33,767 bases of DNA from an uncultured Prevotella sp. (GCA_944320285.1 CALUGX010000017.1:1-33767); one strand, 5' to 3'; positions 23,782 through 32,709 are shown, numbered from the stretch's first letter. Program-made: numbers and translations. The notes: generated from the sequence alone by a model not told the origin.

Positions 23782-26124
23782 TCAGTTAAAGAAGTTCCAT
23801 GAAACGCCGAAACGGAAGATGCGCCCGTTCATCGGATAATGCGGCACAAGAAAGCTGTCACCGTTACTTGCGTTGATATGGCTCATCATTACAAAAAACC
23901 TCGTATGCTTCAGGTGCATATTGGCATATACGTTAACAAACGGGTAATTGCCCACCTCCACGTTCGCCGCTCCGTTGTCCTGGACGGTGTATTGGCCAAG
24001 TGCGGGACTATAATCAAGTGCCTTGTACTTGGTGAAATACCTCATATCGGCTCCCAAATCAACTGTTAACACTTTTGCAATCTTGAAATGCAAATATAAA
24101 TTTGTATAAACATTAAGCTGCGGAACGGGTAGCACGTCCTCATTACTTGACTTCTGATAGGTTATCAGGTTTTCCCAGTAAAGCGGGCCGAACCTGAAAT
24201 CTTGAGCAAGCTGCAATGTAAGAAGGCTGAGATTGCTTGAACTTTGCTTTACTGAAACAGTGTTGCCTGAACGGGCGAAGTCTTCACCCACGGCATAACT
24301 TTGGGCGAAATACGTGTAATTCTGTAAGTTGTCATACGCCACACGTAGCCTTGTCCTCGTGCGTTTCAACGAGAATGCGCCTTCGATATGGGTACGGATC
24401 TCCTGGTCAAGACCGTCGTTGTCCCACCAAAAATGCTTAGAATGGTAATGACGGTAATAGAATGTAGGGTTGACGCGGTGGAAATAAGCGCGGGCGGCAA
24501 GCGTCACAGTGTCTTTGAAGAGCTTGAAATTAAGGTCGGCCCTGCCGTCAACCTTCAGCTGTCCTGCGTCTTCGCCAAGCAACCATGTCTCCGCCGTAAC
24601 GTCATAATGCAGCGTAGAGCCTTGTGCTTTCACCAACTGACCACCAACGCTCAGGTTGTGCTCATTGTAAGAGTTACGACGCCCCATGACTGAATCAGGC
24701 AGAGTAAAGTGGCGCAAATCCGACGTTACGAAAGCCTTTAACCCTGCCTTTGCCCACTTATTGAAACTTTCAAGTAATGCCACGGCGAAGGTGTTTTTAA
24801 GCGAATAATGCGTTGTTTTGTCGTAAATCGAGTCGCCCGCAGCACGCTCAAACATTGGATAGGTGTCGGCGTAGAAATTCTCAGGCGTCTCGTAGGCTTG
24901 GTATATTCGGGCATAATTGTCAAATTTAAGCGTGTGGATGAAACTTGTCACCGGCACATATTCGTCCTTCATCCACGTAGTATCAACCGCCTCGCCGCCG
25001 GCTACGCTCCCACCAACAGCGAGCAGACTGTCCGCCGCAGCCTTGTCCACCGTAATCCTGTCCGACTTAACGGCCGTGGTGTCGGCCGGCTCGTTACCGG
25101 CTATCGTTGCACCGTCAGGACGCCCGGCATAAGTCTTCTGCTCCTCAAAGCTGTCTTCATCAAAGTCACGCCCCTCCTCCTCTGCTTTCTTGCGCGCCTC
25201 TTCCTTTGCCTTGCGTGCAGCGTTCTCACGTTGTGACTCTATAGCAAACTTCTTTGCCTTGATTTCGTCTTCGGCCATCTTCACCTTCCGGCGGAAACCG
25301 AAGCTGTACCTATGTGAAAAAAAGATGTGCTGGTTATCGTTTCTGTTCCAGTTTTGGGCCAGGACAGTGGGTATCTCGTCGTTGCGGAAATTGTCTTCAA
25401 ATATCTCCGGGTGCGTGATGTAATTATCATCGAGTATGCCGCCGTTCTCGGCCACCTTCTCATGATTCAGCGACACGAGCAGATGGGCGTTGTAACGCTC
25501 GCCGAGATAAGAAGCGTACATGGAATAATTAAAATGTGACGTGCTTTGGTTTTGGTAATACCCACGCCCGTAGATGTAATCAAACTTAAACCCGACACCG
25601 AGCTCCTTACCGGCATTGACGCCGAACAAGGCCTTGAAATGTTCTTCGCCGTTGGTCCTGTTTCCGCAAGTGTTATATGAAATATTGGTTATCGGAGACA
25701 GCGTGTTGGTAAATTTGAACTGGCTTACGGGCGTTATGAAGTAGTCGTAAGGCTGGGTGAACATGAACTGTTCGGCCTCGCCGCGGTCGATGAAAATACG
25801 GTTGATGCGCGGTGAACCGAGGTTGCCAAGCGTGTTATATTCGCCACGCAAGCCCTCAGTGAAGATTGAGTTCATGTACATATGGGGCATGGTGTCGGGT
25901 ACGGCGGCTGTGCGCTCGCCGAAGCGTTCGTCAACCGTCCACACCTTCAGCCCTTTGGGGATTTCCCGGTTCTTTGAACCTATGGAGTCGCGCCCGGTGT
26001 TCCTCGAACTTTCCGACGATGTGAAATCACCCATGTCGGTAAGCTGATTGTAATCCTGCGCGCCCGCCGGCAACAAGAAGCACAGCAGCCCAAAGAGGAC
26101 AACGGCAAAAATCTTTATTCTCAT
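23782..26124 (-). CDS. Large putative outer-membrane porin (Porin_10 type)
   Basis: I start this 780-residue protein at 26124, where its ATG overlaps the stop of the small upstream gene (ATGA) and opens a signal peptide (MRIKIFAVVLFGLLCFL, cleavage near AGA-Q). An earlier ATG at 26145 adds 7 residues. The mature part has repeated barrel-strand patterns from about 130 on and ends in FGVSWNFFN, suggesting an outer-membrane beta-barrel. A strongly charged Lys/Glu/Ala-rich stretch at about 280-320, followed by an Asp/Ala-rich region to about 380, probably forms a large loop or extension. It resembles the Bacteroidetes putative-porin family. The transported substrate is unknown. Confidence 0.8.
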   Translation of the reverse strand: MRIKIFAVVLFGLLCFLLPAGAQDYNQLTDMGDFTSSESSRNTGRDSIGSKNREIPKGLKVWTVDERFGERTAAVPDTMPHMYMNSIFTEGLRGEYNTLGNLGSPRINRIFIDRGEAEQFMFTQPYDYFITPVSQFKFTNTLSPITNISYNTCGNRTNGEEHFKALFGVNAGKELGVGFKFDYIYGRGYYQNQSTSHFNYSMYASYLGERYNAHLLVSLNHEKVAENGGILDDNYITHPEIFEDNFRNDEIPTVLAQNWNRNDNQHIFFSHRYSFGFRRKVKMAEDEIKAKKFAIESQRENAARKAKEEARKKAEEEGRDFDEDSFEEQKTYAGRPDGATIAGNEPADTTAVKSDRITVDKAAADSLLAVGGSVAGGEAVDTTWMKDEYVPVTSFIHTLKFDNYARIYQAYETPENFYADTYPMFERAAGDSIYDKTTHYSLKNTFAVALLESFNKWAKAGLKAFVTSDLRHFTLPDSVMGRRNSYNEHNLSVGGQLVKAQGSTLHYDVTAETWLLGEDAGQLKVDGRADLNFKLFKDTVTLAARAYFHRVNPTFYYRHYHSKHFWWDNDGLDQEIRTHIEGAFSLKRTRTRLRVAYDNLQNYTYFAQSYAVGEDFARSGNTVSVKQSSSNLSLLTLQLAQDFRFGPLYWENLITYQKSSNEDVLPVPQLNVYTNLYLHFKIAKVLTVDLGADMRYFTKYKALDYSPALGQYTVQDNGAANVEVGNYPFVNVYANMHLKHTRFFVMMSHINASNGDSFLVPHYPMNGRIFRFGVSWNFFN

Positions 26125-26351
26125 TTCATAAAACGGAAAACGCATTCTACTATCTTGAACACCATTGACACGAGGATGATTATCGTGCCTGTGTCCTGAC
26201 TGCCATAAAAATAAACCAAGACACCGATCACCGCGCCTATCATGAAGATAACGTTCAATATGTTGCGTATCGCGATGTAACGGTCGCCACCGGCTTCGCG
26301 GCGATGTCTCGGCTGCCTGTTGCCAACGGGATTTTCTTGATTGGTAATCAT
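26121..26351 (-). CDS. Small membrane protein coupled to the porin
   Basis: This 76-residue protein has a positively charged N-terminus (about 1-25, including RQPRHRREAGG) and two hydrophobic segments near 31-47 and 54-71. It overlaps the porin start by 4 nt, so the two are likely made together. I do not recognise the family; it could be a small assembly or regulatory partner. Confidence 0.65.
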   Translation of the reverse strand: MITNQENPVGNRQPRHRREAGGDRYIAIRNILNVIFMIGAVIGVLVYFYGSQDTGTIIILVSMVFKIVECVFRFMK

Positions 26352-26462
26352 TTTTATCGGTTTAGGAGGCCTCGGTGCCGCTAAAAGACGCGGGATATAC
26401 CATCGGCTCCGTTATTTGTGTCCTTAATTATTTGCCAGTGCCGCCTCCGCGTTTGGCAGGTG

Positions 26463-27113
26463 TCATTTGAGCACAGTGTCCTTTATGACACCGAAAAGGT
26501 AATCCTTGCGGTCGATGGTATGGCGGCGAAACTTGGCCGAACCTCTCAACAGCTTTGTCTGCTTGCGGTTAAGAGCGTTCTTGTCGTTAATCCACTCCTC
26601 GGCCTTATAAACGTAACCGCCGTCGCGCGTGCGGTCTTCTTCATATCGGTAGGTTATGCGCCCCATAGTCACCGTCAGGTGATTGTCCTTGCAGTAGGCT
26701 ATCAACGTGTAATGAAACTTTGTCCTGTCGAGCATGAATAGCTTGTCAGTAAACACAAGCCACTCACGGATGGCCGCCACCACTATGTGATCTTTTCTGT
26801 TGACTAACGCCACTTGACTGCCCTCAAGCTGGTTTTCGGTCTTTGTCAGATCGGTGAAACATTGCAATATAATGTCATAAATCTGATCCGCAGTCTTGCC
26901 GGGCACGTCTACATCCATCGTCCACTGCACCTTGCCGTCAACCTCCGGCACGGCTCCGGCTAAGTATTTGGCGTCTTCACTCGGCGTCTCTCGCTTCTCC
27001 GCCTCGGCCTTCTGCCGTTCAAGTTCTTCCGTGCTGACGGGCTTTTCCCACACAGACTGTGCCATTGCCGACAATGGAAGAAGAAATGATATAAGTGTAA
27101 AAATAAATTTCAT
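26463..27113 (-). CDS. DUF4468 family exported protein
   Basis: This 216-residue protein has a signal peptide (about 1-18, cleavage near AMA-Q), a Glu/Arg-rich segment at about 25-45 and a conserved core from about 60 to 165 with a TBP-like alpha/beta pattern (GKVQWTMDVDVPGKTADQIYD, then LTVTMGRITYRYEE). It matches DUF4468, common in Bacteroidetes and of unknown function. It lies about 110 nt upstream of the porin pair on the same strand and may share its transcript. An envelope location is likely. Confidence 0.85.
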   Translation of the reverse strand: MKFIFTLISFLLPLSAMAQSVWEKPVSTEELERQKAEAEKRETPSEDAKYLAGAVPEVDGKVQWTMDVDVPGKTADQIYDIILQCFTDLTKTENQLEGSQVALVNRKDHIVVAAIREWLVFTDKLFMLDRTKFHYTLIAYCKDNHLTVTMGRITYRYEEDRTRDGGYVYKAEEWINDKNALNRKQTKLLRGSAKFRRHTIDRKDYLFGVIKDTVLK

Positions 27114-27132
27114 CGTGATGAATAATTTTGTG

Positions 27133-27140
27133 CAAAGTTA
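27133..27140 (-). promoter_or_regulatory. Possible promoter -7 element of the DUF4468 gene
   Basis: CAAAGTTA reads TAACTTTG on the minus strand, matching TAnnTTTG, about 20 nt upstream of the start codon. The upstream TTTG is 24 nt away rather than 19. Confidence 0.35.
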
Positions 27141-27437
27141 ATAAATTAAACCTGACATACATAACAAAAAGCATTATTTAACAACATCTTCAGTTTTCAA
27201 CCACGGTCCAAAGACATCATTACGACCATCAAAACAAGAAGCAGCCACAGTCGCGCACATTAACAAAAAGCAACATAAACAGCGCAACAGATAACAAAAT
27301 GTCAGTTGGAGTTTGTCAATGTTTTCTGCAAAAAACAGCAGAAAGAAACATACGTAACATCTGAAAAGATGTGAGACAACGTAATACATATTTTTGTTTT
27401 TTCTTTCTCATTTTCAATGGTTTATTAGAATATTTCG

Positions 27438-27445
27438 TATCTTTG
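27438..27445 (+). promoter_or_regulatory. Promoter -7 element of the fimbria-like operon
   Basis: TATCTTTG matches TAnnTTTG. A good upstream TTTG is not visible at 19 nt. A 15-nt palindrome CCGTTCTGAGAACGG lies at 27466-27480, just after the expected start site, and could be an operator. The preceding 27145-27437 holds small hairpins (for example 27323-27329 with 27338-27344) but no convincing gene. Confidence 0.5.
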
Positions 27446-27508
27446 CAACGACAATGATTAATAGTCCGTTCTGAGAACGGATATACACAGAAAAAAGAAA
27501 GATATTAG

Positions 27509-27682
27509 ATGAAGGCAAAAGTGCATATACAATGGATTCTTTCCTGTCCGGCGGGGCAAGAAACTTTTTTGTATGGCTCTTTTCGTGTCTTTCTCAGGCG
27601 GGTATTAAGCATTATCAAGACAAGTAACCTGCAAAATCGCAGGGGACTCATTACTCCCCCGAAATTCATTGTGTATCAATAA
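27509..27682 (+). CDS. 57-codon leader ORF of unknown function
   Basis: The ORF opens with ATG (MKAKVHIQWILSCPAGQ) and ends PKFIVYQ with TAA at 27680-27682. It lies within the leader of the fimbria-like operon, about 70 nt after the promoter. The peptide is basic with two short hydrophobic stretches. It may be a regulatory leader peptide or non-coding by chance. No RBS evidence is available in this phylum. Confidence 0.35.
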   Translation: MKAKVHIQWILSCPAGQETFLYGSFRVFLRRVLSIIKTSNLQNRRGLITPPKFIVYQ

Positions 27683-27710
27683 GTTACACAAAAGCGCCAC
27701 ATCGCCGTGC

Positions 27711-27752
27711 CGGGCGGCATACGAAACACTTTTTGTGTCCGTATGCCGCCTG
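27711..27752 (+). promoter_or_regulatory. Strong GC-rich hairpin in the fimbrial leader
   Basis: GGCGGCATACG (27713-27723) pairs exactly with CGTATGCCGCC (27740-27750), and ACAC pairs with GTGT inside. There is no following T tract, so it is probably a structural or regulatory stem rather than a terminator. Confidence 0.55.
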
Positions 27753-27915
27753 TGCTGTTTCTATATCCCGGCATCCCGAAGTCCTTCCTTTTCTAAAACG
27801 ACAGTTTTACACAGTTACAGACGGGATTCACAAGAAACGTTTTACCGGGTCGGGCAAACCGGTGAACTTCGTGCAGAAAATAAATTCAAAAAACAAAACG
27901 CATAGCAAAGGCAAC

Positions 27916-27931
27916 ATATATATATATATAT
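27916..27931 (+). repeat. (AT)8 repeat adjoining the start codon
   Basis: Eight AT units run from 27916 into the ATG at 27930. Slippage here would change the spacing and folding directly at the start codon and could vary expression of the surface operon. Confidence 0.75.
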
Positions 27932-29216
27932 GAGAACACTTAGAACCCTATTGACCACGCTGCTCGCCCTGCTGGTGCTGCCATTAGCGGCACAGGAACG
28001 GACGGATACGGTCTATACCTTCCGCTTCGTTCCCAGACGAGATATGTTCTATGTCCCGTGGGGCGGCAACGACAAGGAACTGACACGACTGGAGATATGC
28101 GTGATGCAATGGAAGACGCAGATTCTCGCCGGTGATATCCCCGTGCTGGTGGACGGGCATTGCACATCGGGAGACAGTGAAAACGACAATCTTGCCACGG
28201 CAAAGATACGAGCCAACCGCGTGAAGTCCGAACTCATCACCCGTCAGGGGCTGCGGGAGGAGTGCTTCACCACCCGCAACCATGCCACGGAGGGCGATTT
28301 CGTGACGGTACGCATCGCCGTGCCGAAGGAGGATACCACGGCAAAGGAGGTCGAAAGGCGACAGATGGAACAGGAGCAGGCCCGCAAGGAAGCGGAACGG
28401 CAACAGGCAGAGCAGGAACGGCTCGCCCGCGAGCGTGAGGCTGCGGAGAGGGAGCGTGAATGCGCCGAGGCGGAACGCCTTGCCGCAGAACAGGCTGCAC
28501 AGGCCCAAGAAGCGCAGCAGTCCGAAACCCCTGCCGTGACCGAGAAAAAAACATCCGCAGGGTGGTATGCCGGCATCTCCGGCGGCGTGCCTTTCGGTGT
28601 GAGTGCCTACAGCAGCTTCGGACAGGACAAGACCCGCGCCGGATGGAGCGCAGGGATATACGGTGGCTACCGCTTCAACCCCGTGCTGTCGCTCGAAGTG
28701 CAGGCCGCATGGGGGCAGACCAACCTGTCGTCGCGCGGCTGCTGCCCGGACTACAGGCTCGGCAGTGACGGCGTGCTCTACGAGGCAGCCGTGGCGGGCA
28801 TGGACGGCTGGGCATGGAGCGGACTGACGAGCCGCGTCTCCACGCAGCGATACGGGGCACAACTCAATGTGAACATCCTCGGTTTCTTCCGCCGTACAAA
28901 GGACAGCCGGTGGACGCTGGAGGTATCCCCGCTGCTGACGGCCTACGGCACGAAAGCCGAGTACCGCACCATTGACGGCGGCGCATCCGTGTTCAACGAC
29001 GGCACCCGCTGGCACTTCGGAGCGGGCGGCAACCTGCAGGCAGGCTATGCCGTCACCCGACACCTGCACATCGGCATCTACACGGGCATCACCTGGCTGT
29101 CGGGAGACCCGCTGGACGGCACGCCGGAGCGTCTGCACAAGGCAAACTACATCTGGGAGAGCGGCCTGAAGCTGGGCTGGCGTTTCGGCAAACAAGGAAA
29201 GGAGGCAAGCAAATGA
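27930..29216 (+). CDS. OmpA-like/coiled-coil/beta-barrel outer-membrane protein of the fimbria-like operon
   Basis: This 428-residue protein has a signal peptide (about 1-21, cleavage near PLAA-Q). An N-terminal OmpA-like segment follows (about 25-130; VDGHCTSGDSENDNLATAKIRANRVKSEL resembles OmpA_C peptidoglycan-binding proteins). Then comes a long Glu/Arg/Ala coiled coil (about 137-200) and a beta-barrel-like C-terminal domain from about 210. It could link the outer membrane to the cell wall and support the surface structure. Its last 4 nt overlap the next gene (ATGA), showing translational coupling. DNA here is clearly more GC-rich than the AT-rich leader before it. The OmpA call is by pattern only. 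Confidence 0.72.
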   Translation: MRTLRTLLTTLLALLVLPLAAQERTDTVYTFRFVPRRDMFYVPWGGNDKELTRLEICVMQWKTQILAGDIPVLVDGHCTSGDSENDNLATAKIRANRVKSELITRQGLREECFTTRNHATEGDFVTVRIAVPKEDTTAKEVERRQMEQEQARKEAERQQAEQERLAREREAAERERECAEAERLAAEQAAQAQEAQQSETPAVTEKKTSAGWYAGISGGVPFGVSAYSSFGQDKTRAGWSAGIYGGYRFNPVLSLEVQAAWGQTNLSSRGCCPDYRLGSDGVLYEAAVAGMDGWAWSGLTSRVSTQRYGAQLNVNILGFFRRTKDSRWTLEVSPLLTAYGTKAEYRTIDGGASVFNDGTRWHFGAGGNLQAGYAVTRHLHIGIYTGITWLSGDPLDGTPERLHKANYIWESGLKLGWRFGKQGKEASK

Positions 29217-30604
29217 AGACAATAGGATATTACTGCAATATGATTATATGTGTCCTGCTCGCGGCGGCATTCACCGCCTGCGACAAGGACGCACACGAGG
29301 GAGAATACCCTCTCGGCAGCGGCGAGGGAGCCTTTATTGTCGGTCTGCAGAGCGAAACGGAGCCAGAAGACCTCTCACTCTACTTCTTCGGCGAGGACGG
29401 CAGCGTGGCCCTGCGCCGCGACTACGCCGACCCGCGCACGCTCGCTTCGGAGTATATCCCCGTCCCGGCGGGTGCCTACACCCTCGTGGTGGTGGCGAAT
29501 GTGGCTGCCGACGACCTGCCCGAACAGACCACGGTGGCAGACCTTGCCGACCGGCTCAGAGAGAACGCGGCTGACTACCCGAACCTGCTCACCGCCGCCT
29601 CACAGGAGAGCGTGGCCGAGGGCGAGGTGAAGCGTCTGCTGCTGACACTGGAAAGCGGCACCGCCGGTATCGGCCTTTCCACGGTGCGCCTGCTACTCAC
29701 TGTTCCCGGCAAGCAGATGCCGCCGTACACCGCTACAAGGGCGGGAAGCGACGCATACACACTGCGTTGCGGGGCCGAAGCCTACCGTCCGGGCACGGAT
29801 ACCCGTGTACACCGCCGCGTGCAGCTCTGCACCGCGCAGGACGACGGCACTTATCTGGCCGAACTCTCGCTACAGCAGGGCGACTACGACCTGCGCCTGT
29901 GGGCGGACTGGACGAGCGACGGCACGACCGATGACAAGTATTACAACGCCGACGACCTTTCGGCCGTCACTGTTTTGACAGATAACTATGTAGCCAACGG
30001 CCTGACCGACGAGAAGGATGCGTATTACGCAAGCCTCTCCCTAACCCTCCCCCGTGGGGAGGGAACCCAAACCGGCGAGGGTAACCCAAGCTCCCCCACG
30101 GAGGGAGTTGAGGGGGCTGCTGTCTCTCTCACCCGTCCGTTCGCCCGCTACCGCCTCATAGCCAACGATGTGGAAGGCTATCTCAACCTGATAGCCAATG
30201 GCGAGGACTATCCTCCAGTGGAAGACTTACAGGTTCTTATCACTTACGAAGGCTTCTTCCCAACAGGATTCGATGTAGCCACAGGCAAGCCGAACGATGC
30301 GCTCAACACCGGCATCCATTATACGACCGCTCCCGTAGCGGCAACAGGCTATCCGGAAGGGGAAGCCCGTCAGATAGGGTCGGATTTCGTGCTGACCAAT
30401 GGCGAGGAATCATTTGTGACTGTCACCATACAAATGATAGACCCACGCACCGGTGGAGACATCAGCACCGTTTCGGGCATAAAAATCCCCTATAGGCGCG
30501 GACATCTCACCACCGTCACCGGGCGTTTCCTCACTGCCGGAAAGACCACCGGAGGAGTAGAGGTGGATGACGATTGGGGAAATGACATAACCATTGATTT
30601 CTAA
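29213..30604 (+). CDS. DUF6562-like fimbrillin-type lipoprotein with repeat insertion
   Basis: This 463-residue lipoprotein (lipobox AFTAC, Cys23) has a FimB/Mfa2-like N-terminal region (SLYFFGEDGSVALRRDY, then PAGAYTLVVVANV). A DUF6562-like domain follows, with LRLWADW near 229, LTRPFARYRL and the closing IPYRRGHLTTVTGRFLT. Between them, residues about 275-302 are a low-complexity Gly/Thr/Pro/Glu segment encoded by a palindromic repeat (30034-30120) inserted in frame. The gene is coupled to its upstream neighbour and followed by two related lipoprotein genes. It probably contributes to a fimbria or surface layer. The exact subunit role is not clear. Confidence 0.75.
   Translation: MKTIGYYCNMIICVLLAAAFTACDKDAHEGEYPLGSGEGAFIVGLQSETEPEDLSLYFFGEDGSVALRRDYADPRTLASEYIPVPAGAYTLVVVANVAADDLPEQTTVADLADRLRENAADYPNLLTAASQESVAEGEVKRLLLTLESGTAGIGLSTVRLLLTVPGKQMPPYTATRAGSDAYTLRCGAEAYRPGTDTRVHRRVQLCTAQDDGTYLAELSLQQGDYDLRLWADWTSDGTTDDKYYNADDLSAVTVLTDNYVANGLTDEKDAYYASLSLTLPRGEGTQTGEGNPSSPTEGVEGAAVSLTRPFARYRLIANDVEGYLNLIANGEDYPPVEDLQVLITYEGFFPTGFDVATGKPNDALNTGIHYTTAPVAATGYPEGEARQIGSDFVLTNGEESFVTVTIQMIDPRTGGDISTVSGIKIPYRRGHLTTVTGRFLTAGKTTGGVEVDDDWGNDITIDF
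30034..30120. repeat. Palindromic GC-rich repeat inserted in frame inside a coding sequence
   Basis: The stretch has a perfect 8-bp hairpin (CCCTCCCC at 30045-30052 with GGGGAGGG at 30056-30063) and a weaker CTCCC/GGGAG hairpin (30091-30095 with 30103-30107). The right part looks like a reversed copy of the left (CCCCACGGAGGG versus CCCCCGTGGGGAGG). It reads through in frame, adding about 28 residues to the lipoprotein without a stop. Confidence 0.7.
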
Positions 30605-30641
30605 TGAAACAAGTATTTACAGACAAAAAAATAACCAGATA

Positions 30642-31760
30642 ATGAAACAACTGACAGCTATATTCACCTTGCTTACTGCACTGCTGCTCGCCGCCTCTTG
30701 CAGCAAGGAGGAACTGCCGGGTGGCGAAATCACGGAGGAAACGGGACAGATGCAGACCTATACCTTCAGCGTATCTGCCGACTTGGCAATAGAAGGAGAT
30801 GCGGAAACCCGCTCGCCAGGAACACAGGAGGAACTGCCGACACGCTGCTTTATGCAAGTCTTAGGGGACGATATGGTTATACCAAGCGTACCCGACAAGG
30901 AAGGTAAATGTTTTTTCTCTATGACATTGCCGTCGAACACAACCCAGACTTTCATGTTTTGGGCAGACAATAGTGACCGCACAAGTTTGACAGACCTTAC
31001 CGCCGTACCTTACACCCAAAAGACCGTGGCTTATGCCGCAAAAGAAGTCTGCACGCCGGAGGATATACTCAGCAAAGGAACCATCAGCTTGAAGCATATC
31101 GTTACCAAGGTATCTTTGCAACATAATGGGGAAAATACATTCTCACCCAAAAAGGACGATGCCCTGAAGGTCACGCTGCCTTGCGCGACCATTTACGATG
31201 TCTCCAACCAGACCGCAACGGGAAACGGGACATACGAATTTACACATACATTTACAGAGAACAGCGAGATAACAGGAGGAACCGACTTATGCAGCCTCTA
31301 TGTGCTCGCCCCGTCCGATGCCAATGATGTGGACATATCTTTCCGCACCCACCAGTTGAGCATCAGCGATATACCCATGCCGGCTGATACCCATATTACC
31401 CTCAGCGGGGACTTTTCATCAAACAATGACAAGTGGGAGGTTTCTGAGGCCAGTAGAGCAGAAGCCTTTCAATCCTGCTTTTTTAATGAAGACGGTTCAT
31501 TAAAAGGGGAAGCTGATGCGGATTATCACCGTTTTTTTTCAGACGAAAGCACCATAGAACGATTCTTTAATGATATTTTGGGTAGGGATAAAGGTTTCTA
31601 TTATGGAAGTTTGTTTGGATATACAATTAGAATTGATGACCTCACAGGATTCTGCCTAGATATGAATGTGGATGATAATCATATTTTCATTTATTATAAC
31701 GATGAAGCTCAGAACAAGGAGCCCAAATTTGTAGTCCCCACATTCAACAAAGACTGGTAG
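30642..31760 (+). CDS. DUF6562-like fimbrillin-type lipoprotein with C-terminal extension
   Basis: I use the ATG at 30642, which begins a lipoprotein signal (ALLLAASC, Cys20), rather than the frame from 30594 that overlaps the previous gene. The 372-residue protein shares with the next gene an FMFWADNSD-like motif, LKHIVTKVSLQ and THITLSGDF near the end of the common domain. Unlike its paralogue it continues for about 105 more residues (31440-31757), coded by markedly AT-rich DNA. It probably serves as a surface or fimbrial subunit. The extension may be acquired. Confidence 0.75.
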   Translation: MKQLTAIFTLLTALLLAASCSKEELPGGEITEETGQMQTYTFSVSADLAIEGDAETRSPGTQEELPTRCFMQVLGDDMVIPSVPDKEGKCFFSMTLPSNTTQTFMFWADNSDRTSLTDLTAVPYTQKTVAYAAKEVCTPEDILSKGTISLKHIVTKVSLQHNGENTFSPKKDDALKVTLPCATIYDVSNQTATGNGTYEFTHTFTENSEITGGTDLCSLYVLAPSDANDVDISFRTHQLSISDIPMPADTHITLSGDFSSNNDKWEVSEASRAEAFQSCFFNEDGSLKGEADADYHRFFSDESTIERFFNDILGRDKGFYYGSLFGYTIRIDDLTGFCLDMNVDDNHIFIYYNDEAQNKEPKFVVPTFNKDW

Positions 31761-31830
31761 AAGGCTTTGCTTAAACAGTAACAGATTATAATATAATTCA
31801 AGTAACAAATAAATTTACAGATACAAAAAG

Positions 31831-32709
31831 ATGAACAAGAAACTTTCGACCCTGATACTTGCAGCCGCAGCGTTGTTGGTATCGTGCAGTCAAGACGAAC
31901 TGCAAAACACAGTAAACAACAACGAGGGCATGAAGCCCATGACTATCTCCGTTGCCCTTCCGGACGGGATGTCAACACGCGCCGTAGCAACCGGTGATGC
32001 GACAGATGCGCACTGCTTCCTACAGATTCTGGACGGGAACGGGACAGATTTGGACGGCGGCTATTCCGCCGTGCAGGAAATGGAAAAGACAAGCGGCGGC
32101 TACACCGCTACCGTCTATCTGAAAGAAGACGCGACTTACGACTTCCTCTTCTGGGCAACCTCGGAAAGCGACGCGAGCACACCGTCTGACCTGCGCAATG
32201 TCTCCTATACCAATGGCGAAACCTTGGTATGGGCAGGCAGGGCACTTGACCAGCAATGGAGCGCAAATGGCGTAACTTGTCAGTTGAAATATGCCGTGTC
32301 GCGCATCACGCTGCAAACGACCGGGAACTTAACTGTGGACGACTTACAAACGCTCACCCTTGCCGTACCTTCCACTTTCACCGCATACAATGTGGAGGAA
32401 ATGGCGCCGGTTGGAACCACCAAGCAGAATTATACTTACAGCTTTGGAACCATTAATATAAGTAATGCAAACCTAAGCAATCCGGTGGCTATCGGCCATT
32501 TTTATGCCCTTGTCGATGGCGAGCCGCAAACTCTGACCTTGCAATACAATGGGCCATTGGATAATGCCCCGAAAGAAATAAGCAATGTGCCTTTGGCTCC
32601 CAACACGCATGTGGTATTGAGTGGTGATGTAGCAAATTCCGGACTTACATCGGGCGACATCACCGCTACGGTGGATAATGATTGGTCAGACGATACCCAG
32701 AACTTCTAA
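31831..32709 (+). CDS. DUF6562-like fimbrillin-type lipoprotein
   Basis: This 292-residue lipoprotein (lipobox LLVSC, Cys19) has the family features YDFLFWATSES, LKYAVSRITLQ and THVVLSGDV, and ends in a short Asp-rich tail (DNDWSDDTQNF). It is a paralogue of the gene at 30642, with 70 nt between them and no terminator. Length and motif order look complete. A structural surface role is inferred from the gene cluster. Confidence 0.8.
   Translation: MNKKLSTLILAAAALLVSCSQDELQNTVNNNEGMKPMTISVALPDGMSTRAVATGDATDAHCFLQILDGNGTDLDGGYSAVQEMEKTSGGYTATVYLKEDATYDFLFWATSESDASTPSDLRNVSYTNGETLVWAGRALDQQWSANGVTCQLKYAVSRITLQTTGNLTVDDLQTLTLAVPSTFTAYNVEEMAPVGTTKQNYTYSFGTINISNANLSNPVAIGHFYALVDGEPQTLTLQYNGPLDNAPKEISNVPLAPNTHVVLSGDVANSGLTSGDITATVDNDWSDDTQNF

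Larger units (their letters stand above)
27452..27929 (+). promoter_or_regulatory. Long structured leader of the fimbria-like operon
   Basis: About 478 nt separate the promoter from the first large gene. The leader holds a small ORF (27509-27682). It also holds a strong hairpin, 27713-27723 with 27740-27750 (11 bp GC-rich) plus inner ACAC/GTGT, and an ACCGG/CCGGT hairpin near 27845. Such length and folding suggest post-transcriptional control, but no known riboswitch is recognised. Confidence 0.5.

Noticed and set aside
27174-27389. Minus-strand 71-codon hydrophobic frame upstream of the DUF4468 gene
   Set aside because: AT-rich spacer with small hairpins; no conserved motif, no promoter with correct spacing and no clear relation to neighbours.
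27984-29222. Minus-strand 412-codon frame opposite the OmpA-like gene
   Set aside because: It arises from GC-rich coding bias; it is rich in Cys, Arg and Leu with no motifs, whereas the plus frame has a signal peptide, coiled coil and barrel.
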